Numbered from the stretch's first letter, positions 51,801 through 64,000 are shown. The stretch: 64,000 nucleotides of DNA from Luscinia megarhynchos (GCA_034336665.1 CM067565.1:84198858-84262857), one strand, 5' to 3'. Notes: generated by a model not told the origin, from the sequence alone. Numbers and translations are program-made.

Positions 51801-53762
51801 GCAGAGGACAGGATGTTTCATACAAAATGTTTCGCCATAGATGAGATTCACAAATGGGGATTACTGTCTGGCCTAAGGAAAATGGAAAAAAATTACATGA
51901 GAGAGGTTTGCAACACAGCAGTGTTTTAGCACAGAGGCAAAAAATAAATGCTCTACAAAAGGACTATGTCACTGGAATTGTTAGGCATTAAGCAATATAG
52001 GAAAAGATTAACAATAAGAGATAATTACTGTAATTTGGCAAGTAGATTAGGGAACATAAATAAAATAAGGAACAATATGAGCAAGTGCAATCACAAAACA
52101 TAAAGGGCTGCAAGTTATAGGAAATGACTGTTGTTCTTCAGAAAAAGGCAAGAGCAGTAGGCAGGGAAGGCAATAGAGTCATACAGGTTTTGAGAGTCAT
52201 TTTCCTGCTTTGTGATAGACACTGCTGGTTAGCTGGGTTTAGTACAAGTACTGGAAATTTCCTGCCATGTGAACAGTCACAGTGTAGTAAACTGGATGTT
52301 ATTGAATGCATACTGGAAGAGTGATCAGAAATTGCAGATAGATGTGGCATACGTTTGTATGTGTAACTGATACTGCCTTAGAGCAGTTATTAATTTGTGT
52401 TATTTACTTTATTGATGGATAATAAGAGAGTATGTACATGGATTTGTGACAAATATTCTGTTCAATTGAGTTGTTTGGGAGATCTTAATCACTAAAGCAG
52501 AGTGAATTATAAAAGAGTAGATCAGTATCATAAATGCTGTCAAGCGCTGTGTAACACACCACCCAGGCTTCTGTGCAGTGAGGAATTTCCAGGGATCCTT
52601 ACAATAAATAAATCCTGGATTCTTTTGTTAATTTATTGGGTGCTATTTTTTCAGAGGAGCATACTGCTTACAGCATACCAGCACTCCAATATTCTTTCTT
52701 TTTTCTTCTTTATGCAGATGTTTACAATTCCTAGCTCCCATCTTCGTGCTACACCATTTTTAGTTCCTTTGACACAGCTCTTCCAAGTCACTGCATTTTC
52801 CCCTTGAAGTAGAAGAGCCAATGCCCAGTATTATTTTAAGTGCTACTTAGAAGGCCCTTAATATATTCACAGTTTAGGTGGTTATAAATATATCAGCAAA
52901 ACAGGCAATGCCATTAAAAGTACCTTTCTGAAGAACAGGAATTTGAAGAACAAATTTTGTACAACAGACTCAACTTTCCTCCTTTGCAGTTCATGAGAAG
53001 GAGAAACGGGGATAGTGCATTATTTAAAACAAATTCTTGGGTTTTGTTGGTATCTCAAACCAGTGCAGGGTGGAAGAGTTTTACAATTCAGTTATAGTTG
53101 ACTTTTTCTTCACCCAAAATCTTGTTTTGTCATAGTTGTGATGAGTCTACAGCTTCTTTCACATTTGATTTTCTTTCTGAGATCTATGCAGAAGAAAACT
53201 GAAGGCAGTTAGGCTACATAGTCTTTCTCTTGGCATCTTAATTAATTTCTTTAATCCTCATTTATACGTTTTTGAACTTCTGTGGAAATGAAAACAAAAC
53301 AGGGCTGCACAGTGCTCTCTTTATTTACTTATCTGCCCATGTTTCTTATCTTATCTACCTTTTCTGTTCAGTGATGTTTGCTGCTGCTCTGTTTGTCTGG
53401 ATTTCTTTCTTAAAACTTTTCCTGGTTGTCTGGGAGTTTTATTTGCTGTTATTTCCTTATTGCATTGAATTCTCTGAAAATCTTCTCCGACGTTTCTTCA
53501 CTTCTCACTCAGCTTTCTCTTAATTTGTTGCCAACCTTTAAGAAATAAGCAAAATGCTTTGTAAATTATTTATCTACATTGTAAATGTTAAAGGTTTAAG
53601 TCTTCTTTCTGCAATGTACATGCTTCCCACCCTCCCATTCAATTCCTTTCTCTGCAGTGTAGCTTGAAATACTGGACTGTGAAAGTTCTTTGGGACAGGA
53701 ACCATGTCTTCCTCTTTGGAAGGCTTCTAGCAACTATTCAGGACTTCTTATATCTGTTTCCC

Positions 53763-53812
53763 ATAAATATTCTTTAATAAATTATTATTTAATAAAAATA
53801 TTTAATATTTCA
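53763..53812. repeat. AT-only low-complexity block
   Basis: About 50 bases of almost pure A and T with repeated ttaataaa / ttaatatt units. It follows unremarkable intron sequence. Confidence 0.75.
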
Positions 53813-56800
53813 CTTTCTTGATTAGAATTAATACTAGTAAGCAGTATGTTTTGGGAGGGAGAGGGAAGGATACACCAAAATTCTATTTTTGATATCATAA
53901 GGAGTGTCTCTAAATGCAGTTCTTCTGTCATTTGTTATGGATTCTCCAATTGACTGAGTATAGTACATTTGCAATACACGATGCTATTTTGCAGAAAAAC
54001 TAAGGAGGGACATCAATTCAGTAAGTTGCAACACAAAAGCAACATTTGTCAGAAATTTTTAGCCTTAAAGAGATTCACTCTCTTTTTATAGCCTTTTCAT
54101 TTTTTCTTTTTGAACCTCTTAGTAGTGTATTATGGAAAACAATTCTATATTAACACTTTGAAACAGTTTGAAATCGATTGCTTTTATACTTTTCACTTTA
54201 GTGTTGTCAGAATGAGTAAGTGACCATAATTTTTGTACCATTTTATGGAGTGATCTTGTTGACACCAGTTAAGTTAACCTGTACACTTTGGAGCCTCACT
54301 GATAACTTCTGTTGCTTGGACTTTTCCTCAAGTTTGTACCTCGAGGTCTGGTGGAGGTGCCAGAGGACAATCAGTTGTGCTGGGCTGCCTGCCTGCCCAG
54401 CTGCCTGCTGTAAGCCACAGGTTCTGTTTATAAAAGTGGGTCCTCTCACCCAGAGAAGAAGGCAGTGTGGTGCCTGTTGGAGGCAGAATGCCCTGTGGTA
54501 CCACTGTGTGACATCAAGTGTCCCATCAGACAGGTAATAATTGTTATCCTCTGTGGTTTTGTTTCTTCAGAGAATGTGAGATGTGGAGTGCTCCCTTTTC
54601 CAGCACTGGCAGCCCAGGTTTTCACTCTACCAACACACCAGTAGAAATCTGGCAGTCCTCTTTATGCAGAATGTTTCTGTGTATAAAGATCCAATAAGCA
54701 AAGGAAAAATCCTTTCAGTTCTGATTTATCAAGTACATAAGAAATGCTAATATTTTCAGACTTTTATGCTATCATACAGCAGTAAGAAAAACTTGATCCT
54801 GCAAGAGTATCTGTTCTTTCTTCCTCTAGCTCTCAGTACTGTCAGTGAAGGGATGAAAAGAAACAAATTCTAATGTAATTATAGGGTTAACCATCTATTA
54901 ATCTCCTGCTTCTTGAGTTACGTTCTTTGAGGAGTAGAATCCTGGCGACAGAGCTCTTATCCCTGCAGATCTTTCAGTATTGAATCACTCTAGCTGTGGT
55001 TTGCATTTAAGTCTGATAGATTAAAGTCTGCTAGAACCTAGAATCTGTACACTTAACATAAATCTCCTTGGTATAACCATTTTGTCTAAAAGAGCTAATA
55101 CTTTATAGACAATTGCTTCTTTCTTACAATTTTACCTGCAGCAGAACAGAGAAGATGGAATAACCCAAACATAGTATTTATTAGCACTTACAGATGACTT
55201 CATCCCACAGCTTTTGTAGTAGTCTATGAATATTATTAAACTTCCATGTGCTTCAGTGTAAGCATCTGAGCATTATAGGTGGGAAAGCAGAGAAGCAGAA
55301 TGGCTGAAATAACATGCTAGAATGTCCAGAGTCAGCAGAAGAGCTGAGGTAAAGCTCAGTGAGTTTGACTTATAGTTTTCTGCACATTCTGTGAAACTAG
55401 AATACATTCTGGGTTTAGTATTTGTTCTTTACAGTGATTATTTCATATTTTTTTCCAGTCACTAGTCAGGACAAGCTTAGAGGTATTTACTCTGAGCTGC
55501 TAGTAGGTCAAGGAAAAAAATGATGGTATCATCCTTTCAGCTCTAATGGCCAGATGCTGAGTCTGAGTTTGACTGGGATTCTTTCTTCAGAAAAGTAGAT
55601 TTGGCACAGTTCTAGTTCTATTTGTGATTGTATTTCTTTTTCCAGTACTTTCAATAATATAGATGCCTCTTAGCTGAAAACATACATTTCTGTTTTACCA
55701 GTATTGTAGTAGACAGAATTCTAAGTAAAAATTGTTTCTTTAAAAATAGAATGGAAATTTTTTTGGGCACGCTTCCCTTTGTGATAGATCTGAGTGGATA
55801 AGCAATATGTTAATTATGTTTGCTTTAAATGGACTATTACAAAATACTGTCTCAGTCCTAGACTGTCCAAGTTTCCAGTACAAATGTTCTGTTACTTTGC
55901 TGCTGAGCTTTGTGCTGCTGATCGAAGCACTATCCCAAGGCTTCTGCCAAGCACCACGTTGTTTGTGTGATAGGAGGGATTTGGTTACAGTCAGGCAAGT
56001 CTGAAAAATGGTAAACTGACAGCAAATCTGGGATCATGGTTGGTAAGGCAGCTTTTGTGGTCACGTGCTTTTATTTGATGTGGTTCCTTGTGTCTCTTGT
56101 GCCAAATGGTGTAATGTACTAAAGTGATGAAACTGCAAAAGAAAAAAAAGTCAGCTATTTACTTCAGCAACAAAGGAAAAAGAGAACAGGGAAGGAGATC
56201 AAAGCCTTAAGCATGCCTCTCAAAATAGGAAAAAAGGAGCAAAAAGAAGGGAATTTCTTTCCACATGCTTCAGGCTACTCTTGGATATAACCATCATGAG
56301 TCATAAACCCTTTAAATGTGCATGTTGGCCTGCAATGTGCTTCAGTTTAAAAATACAGCAGGTATTACAGAGAGTTAAAAAGGGTGTATCTTGGTAAAAT
56401 AAAGGGCTGTAGTCTATAAAGTCTAAAGTCTACTTTCCATCACTAGCGTATAGATTTGACAATGCTTTAACACTGGCCACACTGACAGAAAAACTTGTAA
56501 TTATTTTAAACCCATATAAAAGGTCTTTCCAAGACCTTTTCCCAAGACTTTCAGAGGCAAGTTTTAAAATTCTTTACATTTTCAAAGTCAGACAATTCTA
56601 TAACTCCATCATTCACAATCATTGAACTTGTCGTTTCCCTATTTTTGTGTGTTTTGCAGAAAGAATATATTTGAGTTAGAAATGTTGAGTGCAGTCAATA
56701 TTGCATATCACTTTCTTTTGGTATAAAACTGTTTAAAGCTATATCACACTGTGTTCAGGATAAGTATGATTCTTACAGTTCTGTACTTCCTTACCCAAAT

Positions 56801-59800
56801 ACACATTTTCTACTCTCCCTAAAAAAATACTCCTATTGGGTAAGGTACCTCCTTTTAAATAGCTTTTCTGAAGACATTCTTTTCTTTTTGATATTTGTTT
56901 CACAGAAAAAGTTATGCAACTTTTGGAAAAGGGGAATAGGAACAGGTAAGGGGGAAGGCACAAAACATAAACTGTATTATGTGTGCTCAGGTCCTTAGCT
57001 GTAGTAGCATAACCTGTGTTAGCACTTAACTCTCTAAACTGTGATGCAGAGGGTAGTCTGAAATAATCCTCATTTTTCAGATTTAGCTCAAAAGTTTCCC
57101 AGCAATCTAGAGAAACCTGGTTTTTTTTCTCTTTGGAGAAAGAGGGAAGCAAAATTAATTGCAGGGAAGAGGCAGTGCAAATGAAAGAGTTTAGGGGAAC
57201 TAGGTAGGCCCAAGAGTTGTAGGGAAGGGGGTAGGGTGGGACTAAGAGCATCTTCCTACATGACTGTAAGTGTGCCTTGCTAAAGCACTCACCCAGTCTT
57301 CTTGAAACATGCAAGGACCTTTCTTCTCTAATGAAGCAATGCTTTTAAGGAAGGGCAAATAACTGGTTCTTTACCTGTAAATACTCAGGAACAAAAACAA
57401 TCACTTGTCTCAACTTGTGAATTAATCTAAGCCATTTATTGAAGATGATTTCTTGAGAAAGACATTTTAATTAATTATAATTTATCCAAAAATGTAAAAT
57501 AATTTTGCATTTTATCTTGATAAATAGATCCATTGAGAGACAGAGCAAGTATCTTGGAATGCACCAGTCAACAGCAGAAATCTAAACATACTCCAGAAGC
57601 ACTTTCTGATCTTGTATTTCAGCATGTCAGAGACCTAAACTTCTATTAATGCAAGCTGACTGCTGCACTTGTTGGATTCAGTAGTGAGCTCCACAACACA
57701 CAGTTTAGGTCACAGACCATGGATCAGAACCATGTTGTGACTGACTCTGGAAACCCAGGACAGGACCTTGCTACAAAGGAGTCTGCTCTGTCTTAAACGA
57801 GACATGTGAAGTTGGTTTGCAGAGCTGAATAGGCTTAGAGTAAGAGTAAGCAAAATTCTGAGGCTGACAGTCTTTGTTCCAGCATGTTGGTACAATCTTA
57901 TCTCTGAGACAGGTAGATCTACCGTGTATTTAATCTTCATCTGGTACCAGTCAAAATGAAATAGCATCCCCTAAGACTGTTGCTTTGTGAATGGTTAAAA
58001 TTACAGAAAATACCAGACTGTTAGAATTCTAGCCTTTAAAAAGTAGCAGTTTATTGGAAAAAACAATGTAAAAATCAGACACAAATTGATTGTACTGATA
58101 CCAGCCTTACTCTTGCAGCTGTAGGGGAGCAGTTGTCTGTACTTCCCCATCATATCTCTTGGTGCATTTTTGTTTAACATTTTTTGTTGTCTTGATAAAA
58201 TGAACATGGGGGTTTTTGTAAGGGGTGTATAGCACTGATACTGAGAAGGAGAGCTTGATTGCAAACAGAGATGTTTAAGATCTATGCTCCAAGAGGCCCA
58301 GCTATCTGGAAAGCAGATTTTACATGCAGCAATCTTTACCTTGTGCTGGTGAAATACTTTGCCAAATGGAGTGTCCTATTATAAGTCAAATGAAGTATTA
58401 CAGCCTCTTGCATGGTCTCAGGGTTGTGAGGTGTGCAAATATGTTCCTTTAACATGACAGAGACATTGTAGTACAGCACAGTCAAATCAAACTTAGAGCA
58501 ATAGCTTTTTTATGTATTTAAAAATAAAAGGTAAATATCAGTTTCATAAGGCAGATGAATCTTAATTGCTAGGTGCTTATAGACAGTTTTGAGATGGTCA
58601 GAGGCAAAGTCCTGTGCAATTGCAGTATTTTATTAAAATATTTAATAAGCAGATTCTCTGACCCAATAGAGGGAACAAAGAAGCCTGTCCACTCTTAATT
58701 TTCCCTACCCATAATTATTTCTACAGAACATAAATTACATATAGTACAGCTTTATTTTGTTTTCAGGGGATAATTATACTAGAAATTCCAGCCTTCTTTC
58801 TGTGGAGGGACCTCTTTCCCAGAAGCCACACCTTTTAGCAGTCTGGTTTTCATTTGAGAAGGGCTGGATTTCCATTTATGTCAACACAGTTTTACAGAGT
58901 GGCTACTTTCAAGAGATGGATACACGTAAAATGGGAAACCCTTACTCACAAATCCTAGTAATTCAGTCTGGAAGATGTATTGTAAGCTGATGATATAGGA
59001 GCAAAAGCTTGTTTTTTGCATGTGTAGTCTGTTAGAGATGACTCAATTCCATACCTGCTATTGTAGCTGAGAGAGAAGCCTGTAATTCCTGTTGTAGTCA
59101 TCTGAGCATCCTCAGTGGTATGTCCATGCTGCAAGGAAACTTGGACTTGGTGTCAAATGAGGCAAGGCAGGATGCAAAGTTGCAAGGACAGTTCTAGTTG
59201 CTCTGTATATGAGATTGAAGGCTTTTATGGATAAATTTACATCATATTTAAAGAGTTAAATAAACTGGAAGTCAGGGTCCTAAAGTAAGGTTGACAACTC
59301 GCAACATAGCAGATCAAGTCTTCCATTCTCCAGTGTTAGAGGTTGATGGACATCCTATGCAATTTTGTAAGAACATGCTGCTTCAGAAATGTTCCAGCTT
59401 TCTAATCATCTGATAGTCACACTTCACTGCTCTTAACCATCTACAAGTTGCAAAATTTTATTCTTGTGTGAATAATTTCAGTAAGGGGGTAGAGTAACTG
59501 AATTCTGTTTTTAAAAATCCTGCTCAAGTCTTACTTCTGCTGGAAAAGTTTGTTTGTTTTTTTTTTATGTAGCTGTGGTGTACTCAGGGCTTTTTTTTTT
59601 TCATCGTTGCATATGCAAAATCCAGACCTGCAGAACTGTTCCATGTGGTGAACAGTCTGCTAAACCCAGACTGTTTTGCCTGAGTAGCAGATTTCCATAT
59701 ACCTCATTATGAGTTTGGGATTTTTTTGATTTATGTAGGCTCTGTTCCTTCAAAGGGATGTATGACTGTAGACCTTTATACCTACCAAAGTGGTTTCTTA

Positions 59801-60324
59801 TCAAGTACTGAGGAAAATAAGAGGCCAGGTCCTGTTGGAGAGTGAGACTTGATTTGCTAAGAAGAACTTTTCTTTCTAGACAGTGTAATTTGTCATGGAA
59901 GCAGCATGTAAACAGGAGGCCAGACAAAGTAATTTAGCTCTTGAAGTTTTTTAGTGGTATCCAAGATGGTTCTGGATGGATTGTGAATGATGTAATCCAC
60001 AGTGTGTAATGCAAATTTTGATTTGGTAAGGGACTATAAAGAAAGATTTAGGTCAGTACTGCTAGAAGGAAGTAGCATGGACTTTAGCTACTTGTTGCTT
60101 TATACAGCTTGATTTAAATAAGTGTTAGATCTTTCCACACCAAAGAAGCCATTATCCTGAGTAATAGCAGGTGTGCTTCAGTCTTCTGTCCTTTGATAAA
60201 GGTTAAGCTGCCTGAATCTTTGAAGTTACCTTATTTCTGTGGATTCCTGCCATTCAGATATCCAGTATGCACATGGACAGAATTAATATCCTTATTTTTA
60301 TCATATCCTACTGGGCATGAACAA

Positions 60325-60725
60325 AATCATAGAATATAATCATAAACCAATGTAGATTGGCAAGAAGAAGCTTATCTGGCCAAACCACTCCTCAGAGCAG
60401 GGCCAGCTCATGGCCCCATTGTTCAGCTGAGCTTTGAGAACCTCTGAGGACAGAGCACCACAGAGCCCCATTTCAGAGAAACCTCTGACTCCATCATCTC
60501 TATAATTTTCCGTTAGATAATTGAAAGCATCGATTTGTCTATCCCCCCTCTGCAGTGTTCTCTGAAGGGTGAACAAACCCATTTCTTTCAGCATCCTCCT
60601 TACATCATCATATACCTGATAATCATTCTGACCCCCTGCTCCCTTGATTTAGTTGGTTAGCATCTGTATTCTGTTGGAAAGTCCAAAACTGGAGTAGATG
60701 ATGTGATTGATATTTGCACCTGGCC
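60325..60725 (-). mobile_element. CR1 LINE 3' end, antisense
   Basis: The left edge has tcatagaatataatcata, a decayed form of the CR1 terminal ATTCTATG repeat in reverse complement. It is followed by CR1-like 'ggccaaaccactcctcagag' and, further right, 'gtgaacaaacccatttcttt', 'cagcatcctccttacatcat' and a 'gtccaaaactggagtagatg' phrase that sit in the usual order for the 3' untranslated and C-terminal region. Sequence between the phrases is strongly diverged and no frame is kept. The right limit is approximate. Confidence 0.7.
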
Positions 60726-61147
60726 ATCTATGATCCTCAGTCCCACTTATTTGATGATTCTTAGCTGGTTTGACTGAAGGTGGGTTTTGGAATAACTGAG
60801 GACTTCAGATTCTCTCCTCCCCACTAACAAGATATCTGAACTACACTACTCCACGTCTTACTGATGAGGGCTAAGAAACAGAGCTGTTCACAATGAAAAA
60901 GCTATTTCCTGAGAGAATGTTTTGCATTATGATACTCTTGATTTAAGTGGTTAATTTACAGTGGGTCATGGTATACGTGTTTTTATAGATGGTATCACTC
61001 AATACATTTTATTATCACCACAGCACAAAATATACTTCCTCTTGGCCCTCTGACTTCAAGAATAGGGAAAGAGCATTGTGCAGAAATAATTTTCAAATCC
61101 CAGGGACTGTACATGTAACGTATTCTTAAATTAACTTATTTTTCTAG

Positions 61148-61247
61148 TGCGCTTGGAGGATCATCTGCTCTTCACATCCCAGCCTTTCCTGGTGGAGGTT
61201 GTCTCATTGACTATGTACCCCAAGTATGCCAGCTGCTCACAAACAAG
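61148..61247 (+). CDS. BABAM2: BABAM2 internal exon (second in window)
   Basis: This 100-bp exon begins with the last base of the His codon split by the upstream intron, followed by 33 full codons containing [17 protein letters not shown] and [16 protein letters not shown]. This is the hallmark central part of BABAM2, at roughly residues 228-261. The acceptor is atttttctag and the donor AAG|gtaagc, so it enters in phase 2 and leaves in phase 0. It leads into the second UEV-like domain, the ubiquitin-conjugating-enzyme fold without a catalytic Cys that mediates contacts inside the BRCA1-A and BRISC complexes. Where I recall His before Leu-Leu-Thr-Asn in mammals, this sequence has Gln. Because the exon is 100 bp, skipping it alone would shift the frame. 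Skipping it together with the 110-bp exon before it removes 210 bp and stays in frame. Confidence 0.97.
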
Positions 61248-63181
61248 GTAAGCTGCTGCAGACAATCAGTTTTCCTTTCCTTTATACACTGTACTGCATT
61301 TCCACACACATCATTATTCTTCTGTCAGGTAGTCTAAGCAAGGCTTACTTAGGCTGAACTGCATGTGGAATACCTTCTTGGTGAGAACTGAGCACCTAAG
61401 CACAACATTGAATAGAGTGACTCCTTTAGGTAAACAAGTGAGTTTGGGATCAGATCCTGGAGCAGTTTTTTTCATACTGTGACATGTTATGATTTAGGAT
61501 AAAATGTTATTGTATTGTACAATGCTGCATTATAGTCTACTGGTTTTTAGTAAATACAGATGTGTAGTTTGCATATTATTGTTCTAGTTGCAAGTTCTCA
61601 TACCCCAGTCATTATTGTAGGTTTTGAGTTACTTTCCATGATTTTTCTGAGGTGTTTCCTCCAGATGAACTGAATCAGCAGTTTTTTGGATGTTTATACG
61701 GTAATGACTACTCAAGGTTGCTAAAAAGGTTGTGTTCCAGTTAGCTTACTGTTTAAACAAAAAAGAACAATTATAGTATTTTGAAAGTTTCTCCATTATT
61801 TAAATATAATTTTCAAAAGAAGGCTTAAGGATCAACATGTAGAAATTTACCTGTTACAGACTTCCTATTTGTATATTGTTTTTACCTTCAATTGTCTAAA
61901 TGAAGAAAATAATTTTATCTTTTGGAAAGGATTCTACAGAATGTGTTTCCATAATTATGCTGAGATCTATCATTAGAGTTGTTTTTGTTGTGGTTTTCTG
62001 TTAAAATTACTTTCTGTTTTTAAAATCTGCAAGTACACCGGGCTGTTTTTATCCTTTCTTTAACAAAGTCACTTAAGCAAACTTATCGTATGTTTTCCTC
62101 TTCCCAAAATAACATTTCAGATCCTACACAAAGCCTTCAAAATAATCTTAGTGTTTTATAAAATACAATGTTTCAATTTATACATAGAATTTAAGTTATA
62201 CCAGACAGCTCTCAGCAGTGGTAGTATCAAGACTTTTTCAGTAATTTTAGGAAAGCATTTGCCAGCCAAGGAATTCTAGTATTGCCATAGCCAAGAAAAT
62301 ACTCTTCCTGTTCTTTTCAGTGGGGGGAAAAATGGTTCCTAAAATGCTAGTTTTTGTTCTGGAAAGCAAAGGAATTTACACAGGGAATCACATATAGAAC
62401 CATATCATAAGTACTTCCAAGTCACCAGTTGTAAACCAGATGTCCTTGCAGCCTGGTGACACATGCACTGGTTTTGTTATGGGTCAAACCCTGCTCACAC
62501 TGTACTCCTAAGTGATGCCATCCAAATCAATAGGAAAACATATATGGTGTGAGGAGAATTTTGCCTTAAAATCTCCAAATTTAGCAGTGTTGGATTTTGT
62601 CTGTGCTAGGATGGAAGTCTTTCAAAACCCAGAATGCCTCAGAAACTGATGCTCACAGTTGAGTAGGTGGCTCCCTGAGTCAGCATGAAACCAGTGAAAG
62701 AGCTTAGTGTTCAGAAGATTTTGTTGGAGGTGAAGTCTTCAGAAAACACCCAAGATCAGTTGTGCAAGATATTTTATTTTTTCTTCTCTTTTATAACCAG
62801 AATGTTATTTTGACACTTAGCCTACTGTCAGTTCAGATAACTGATTTGCCTATCACAGATTTCTAAAACTTCAGTAAGGCAAGGTTGAGCATTTCTTTCT
62901 TTCAGTCTTTGTCTTGTGCAGTTAAACAGTGCTTCAATCTATTGTGAAAGACTAAGTTTCACTCAGATGTGATTGAAGAGATTTCTTTATAAGATGTTCT
63001 GTGTGCAAAATCCAGAGTTTGTTTTAAAGGCATTTTAAGATTTTTTAGGGAAATCATGCTAAATGTAGGATTCAGAACTACTACCATGTCAAATCTTCCT
63101 TAACAAGCAATATATGACAAACTGGGCTTTGGGTTTTTTAATCTTTTTGTAGCTCTGGATTTGTTTTCTTTCTTTTTTAAG
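61248..63181 (+). other. BABAM2: BABAM2 intron, 1.93 kb
   Basis: The intron starts with gtaagc and ends with a T-rich tract and taag at 63181. It joins two phase-0 exon ends exactly. No repeat family is clearly identifiable. A phrase near 62480-62540 (ccctgctcacactgtactcc, then atcaatagg) weakly recalls an old amniote repeat. Nothing else stands out. Confidence 0.95.
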
Positions 63182-63252
63182 GTACAATATGTTATTCAGG
63201 GATACCATAAGAGAAGAGAGTACATTGCAGCTTTCCTGAGTCACTTTGGAAC
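63182..63252 (+). CDS. BABAM2: BABAM2 internal exon (third in window)
   Basis: This 71-bp exon encodes 23 codons plus two bases (AC, the start of a Thr codon), reading VQYVIQ, then [17 protein letters not shown]. This directly continues the previous exon and matches BABAM2 at about residues 262-284, at the start of the second UEV-like domain. The acceptor is ttttttaag and the donor AC|gtaagt. It enters in phase 0 and leaves in phase 2, so the next exon must begin by completing the Thr codon. That exon is not within the last 750 bases of the window. No residue here differs from the human protein as I remember it, which points to strong constraint and a working gene. Confidence 0.97.
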
Positions 63253-64000
63253 GTAAGTTTTCTTCCGATGCATATTTTTCTGTAGCGTGGAGGAAACACA
63301 TTTTCTGCATATGGTTTGTGGTTGTGTGGCTGCTATCCACTGGTTGAGATGAAATCTAGTCATTTTTCTCAGAATTATGTGTACAGATTGTCTCTCTAGA
63401 ACAATGCTGGTATGTACTTCAGCATTATTTCACTTCTGTGCCAGTGGGCAATCTGATTTTTCTAGAAAATAGGTGATTATGGGTAAGGGACAGTAGGGCC
63501 CTTGTGCAGAAGAAAGGTGTTTGTTTCTGAATAAATAACTTAAGTGGCCTTACACTCAAAGACAGTGTCTGGGGTGGGAAAATGGGGAAGCAGGTGTGGT
63601 TCCAAGCCTTGCAAGAAAATCAGAAACCACTGCTCAGTGTAATGACAGGACTGGGAGACCAGCTGTTCCCACCAACAACCAGTATTTTGAGAAGAGGCTC
63701 TTGGGTCCTGTTGCATTACTGCAGATGAAAGGGGCATGGCCAGGCATGATGACACATTAGCATCACAAATCAATTAAGCAGGACTACCATGGCACTGTGA
63801 AGGGCTGGCACTTTGTTTTCCTCCCTAAATTCTGACTTGAGCAAGAGTCCAAGCCCTTAACTTATCATGATGAGGGATTTCTGCTTCCAAGGGGTGATAC
63901 CAATGACATAGATGGTCAGGAGCCCTTCAAATCTCAGGTCTCTCAAATAAGGTTAGGAAAACACATGGCTTCTAGCATGCACCTAAATTTAATACAACAG
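63253..64000 (+). other. BABAM2: BABAM2 intron, 5' portion (continues past window)
   Basis: The segment starts with the donor gtaagttttc and holds no recognisable exon, repeat or RNA gene up to the window end. A minus-strand open frame at 63540-63773 has no family features and is taken as chance. Confidence 0.85.

Larger units (their letters stand above)
25607..61147 (+). other. BABAM2: BABAM2 intron, about 35.5 kb
   Basis: The intron runs from the donor gtgagtg at 25607 to the acceptor atttttctag ending at 61147. The flanking exons join in frame (phase 2), which supports a single intron. Recognisable contents, listed separately, are CR1 fragments at 32.7-34.1, 37.5-37.9, 40.9-41.1, 44.9-45.6 and 60.3-60.7 kb, a C2H2 zinc-finger relic at 48.0-48.3 kb, and simple repeats at 26.0, 30.6, 39.0, 42.9, 46.8, 48.9 and 53.8 kb. 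I recognise nothing in the long stretches between them, including 26.1-30.6, 34.2-37.5, 41.1-42.8, 48.9-53.7 and 53.9-60.3 kb. Somewhat GC-richer blocks near 28.9-29.1, 34.7-35.1, 36.3-36.5 and 54.3-54.5 kb have no identifiable family. No CpG island or promoter is apparent. Confidence 0.9.

Noticed and set aside
62480..62545. Second possible fragment of an old amniote repeat
   Set aside because: Match to the remembered phrase is too short and imperfect to call. It is mentioned only in the intron description.
1..64000. CRISPR array, bacterial operon, phage or defence system
   Set aside because: No regularly spaced repeats, no dense coding, no ribosome-binding organisation. The sequence is plainly intronic vertebrate DNA.

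Overview
The window is vertebrate nuclear DNA and almost certainly avian: AT-rich, CpG-poor, intron-dominated, and carrying several CR1 LINE fragments as its only clear transposon class. CR1 is also common in crocodilians and turtles, so 'bird' is an inference from CR1 type and low repeat load. No bacterial, viral or plasmid gene organisation is visible, and nearly all open frames are chance frames in intron or frames inside retrotransposon relics.

One host gene is recognisable, on the + strand: BABAM2 (also called BRE or BRCC45), the scaffold subunit of the BRCA1-A and BRISC deubiquitinase complexes. Three consecutive internal coding exons are present, at 25497-25606, 61148-61247 and 63182-63252. 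Their reading phases match across both junctions (0/2, 2/0, 0/2), all their splice sites are GT-AG, and together they encode about 93 residues in the middle-to-C-terminal part of the protein. The upstream exons (N-terminal half) and the last exons lie outside the window; I did not find them here.

Layout: 1-25496 is the 3' part of an upstream intron, with a small tandem duplication, a perfect hairpin and a CR1 scrap near 23.4 kb. Then comes the first exon. The intron at 25607-61147 is about 35.5 kb. It carries a 5'-truncated, frameshifted CR1 with a reverse-transcriptase relic (32.7-34.1 kb), a very old CR1 (44.9-45.6 kb), a sense-oriented CR1 3' end (40.9-41.1 kb), a degraded CR1-like block (37.5 kb), a CR1 3' end at 60.3 kb, a 39-nt poly(A) tract (46.8 kb) and a decayed C2H2 zinc-finger relic with fingers in opposite orientations (48.0-48.3 kb). 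After the second exon a short 1.9 kb intron leads to the third exon, and the window ends inside the following intron.

I found no convincing new gene system. The observations most worth checking are the inverted zinc-finger relic, two AT-rich stretches that look like conserved non-coding elements (23.57-23.72 and 30.64-30.80 kb), the antisense bias of the intronic CR1 copies, and a 191-codon open frame at 56.7-57.3 kb of unknown status.
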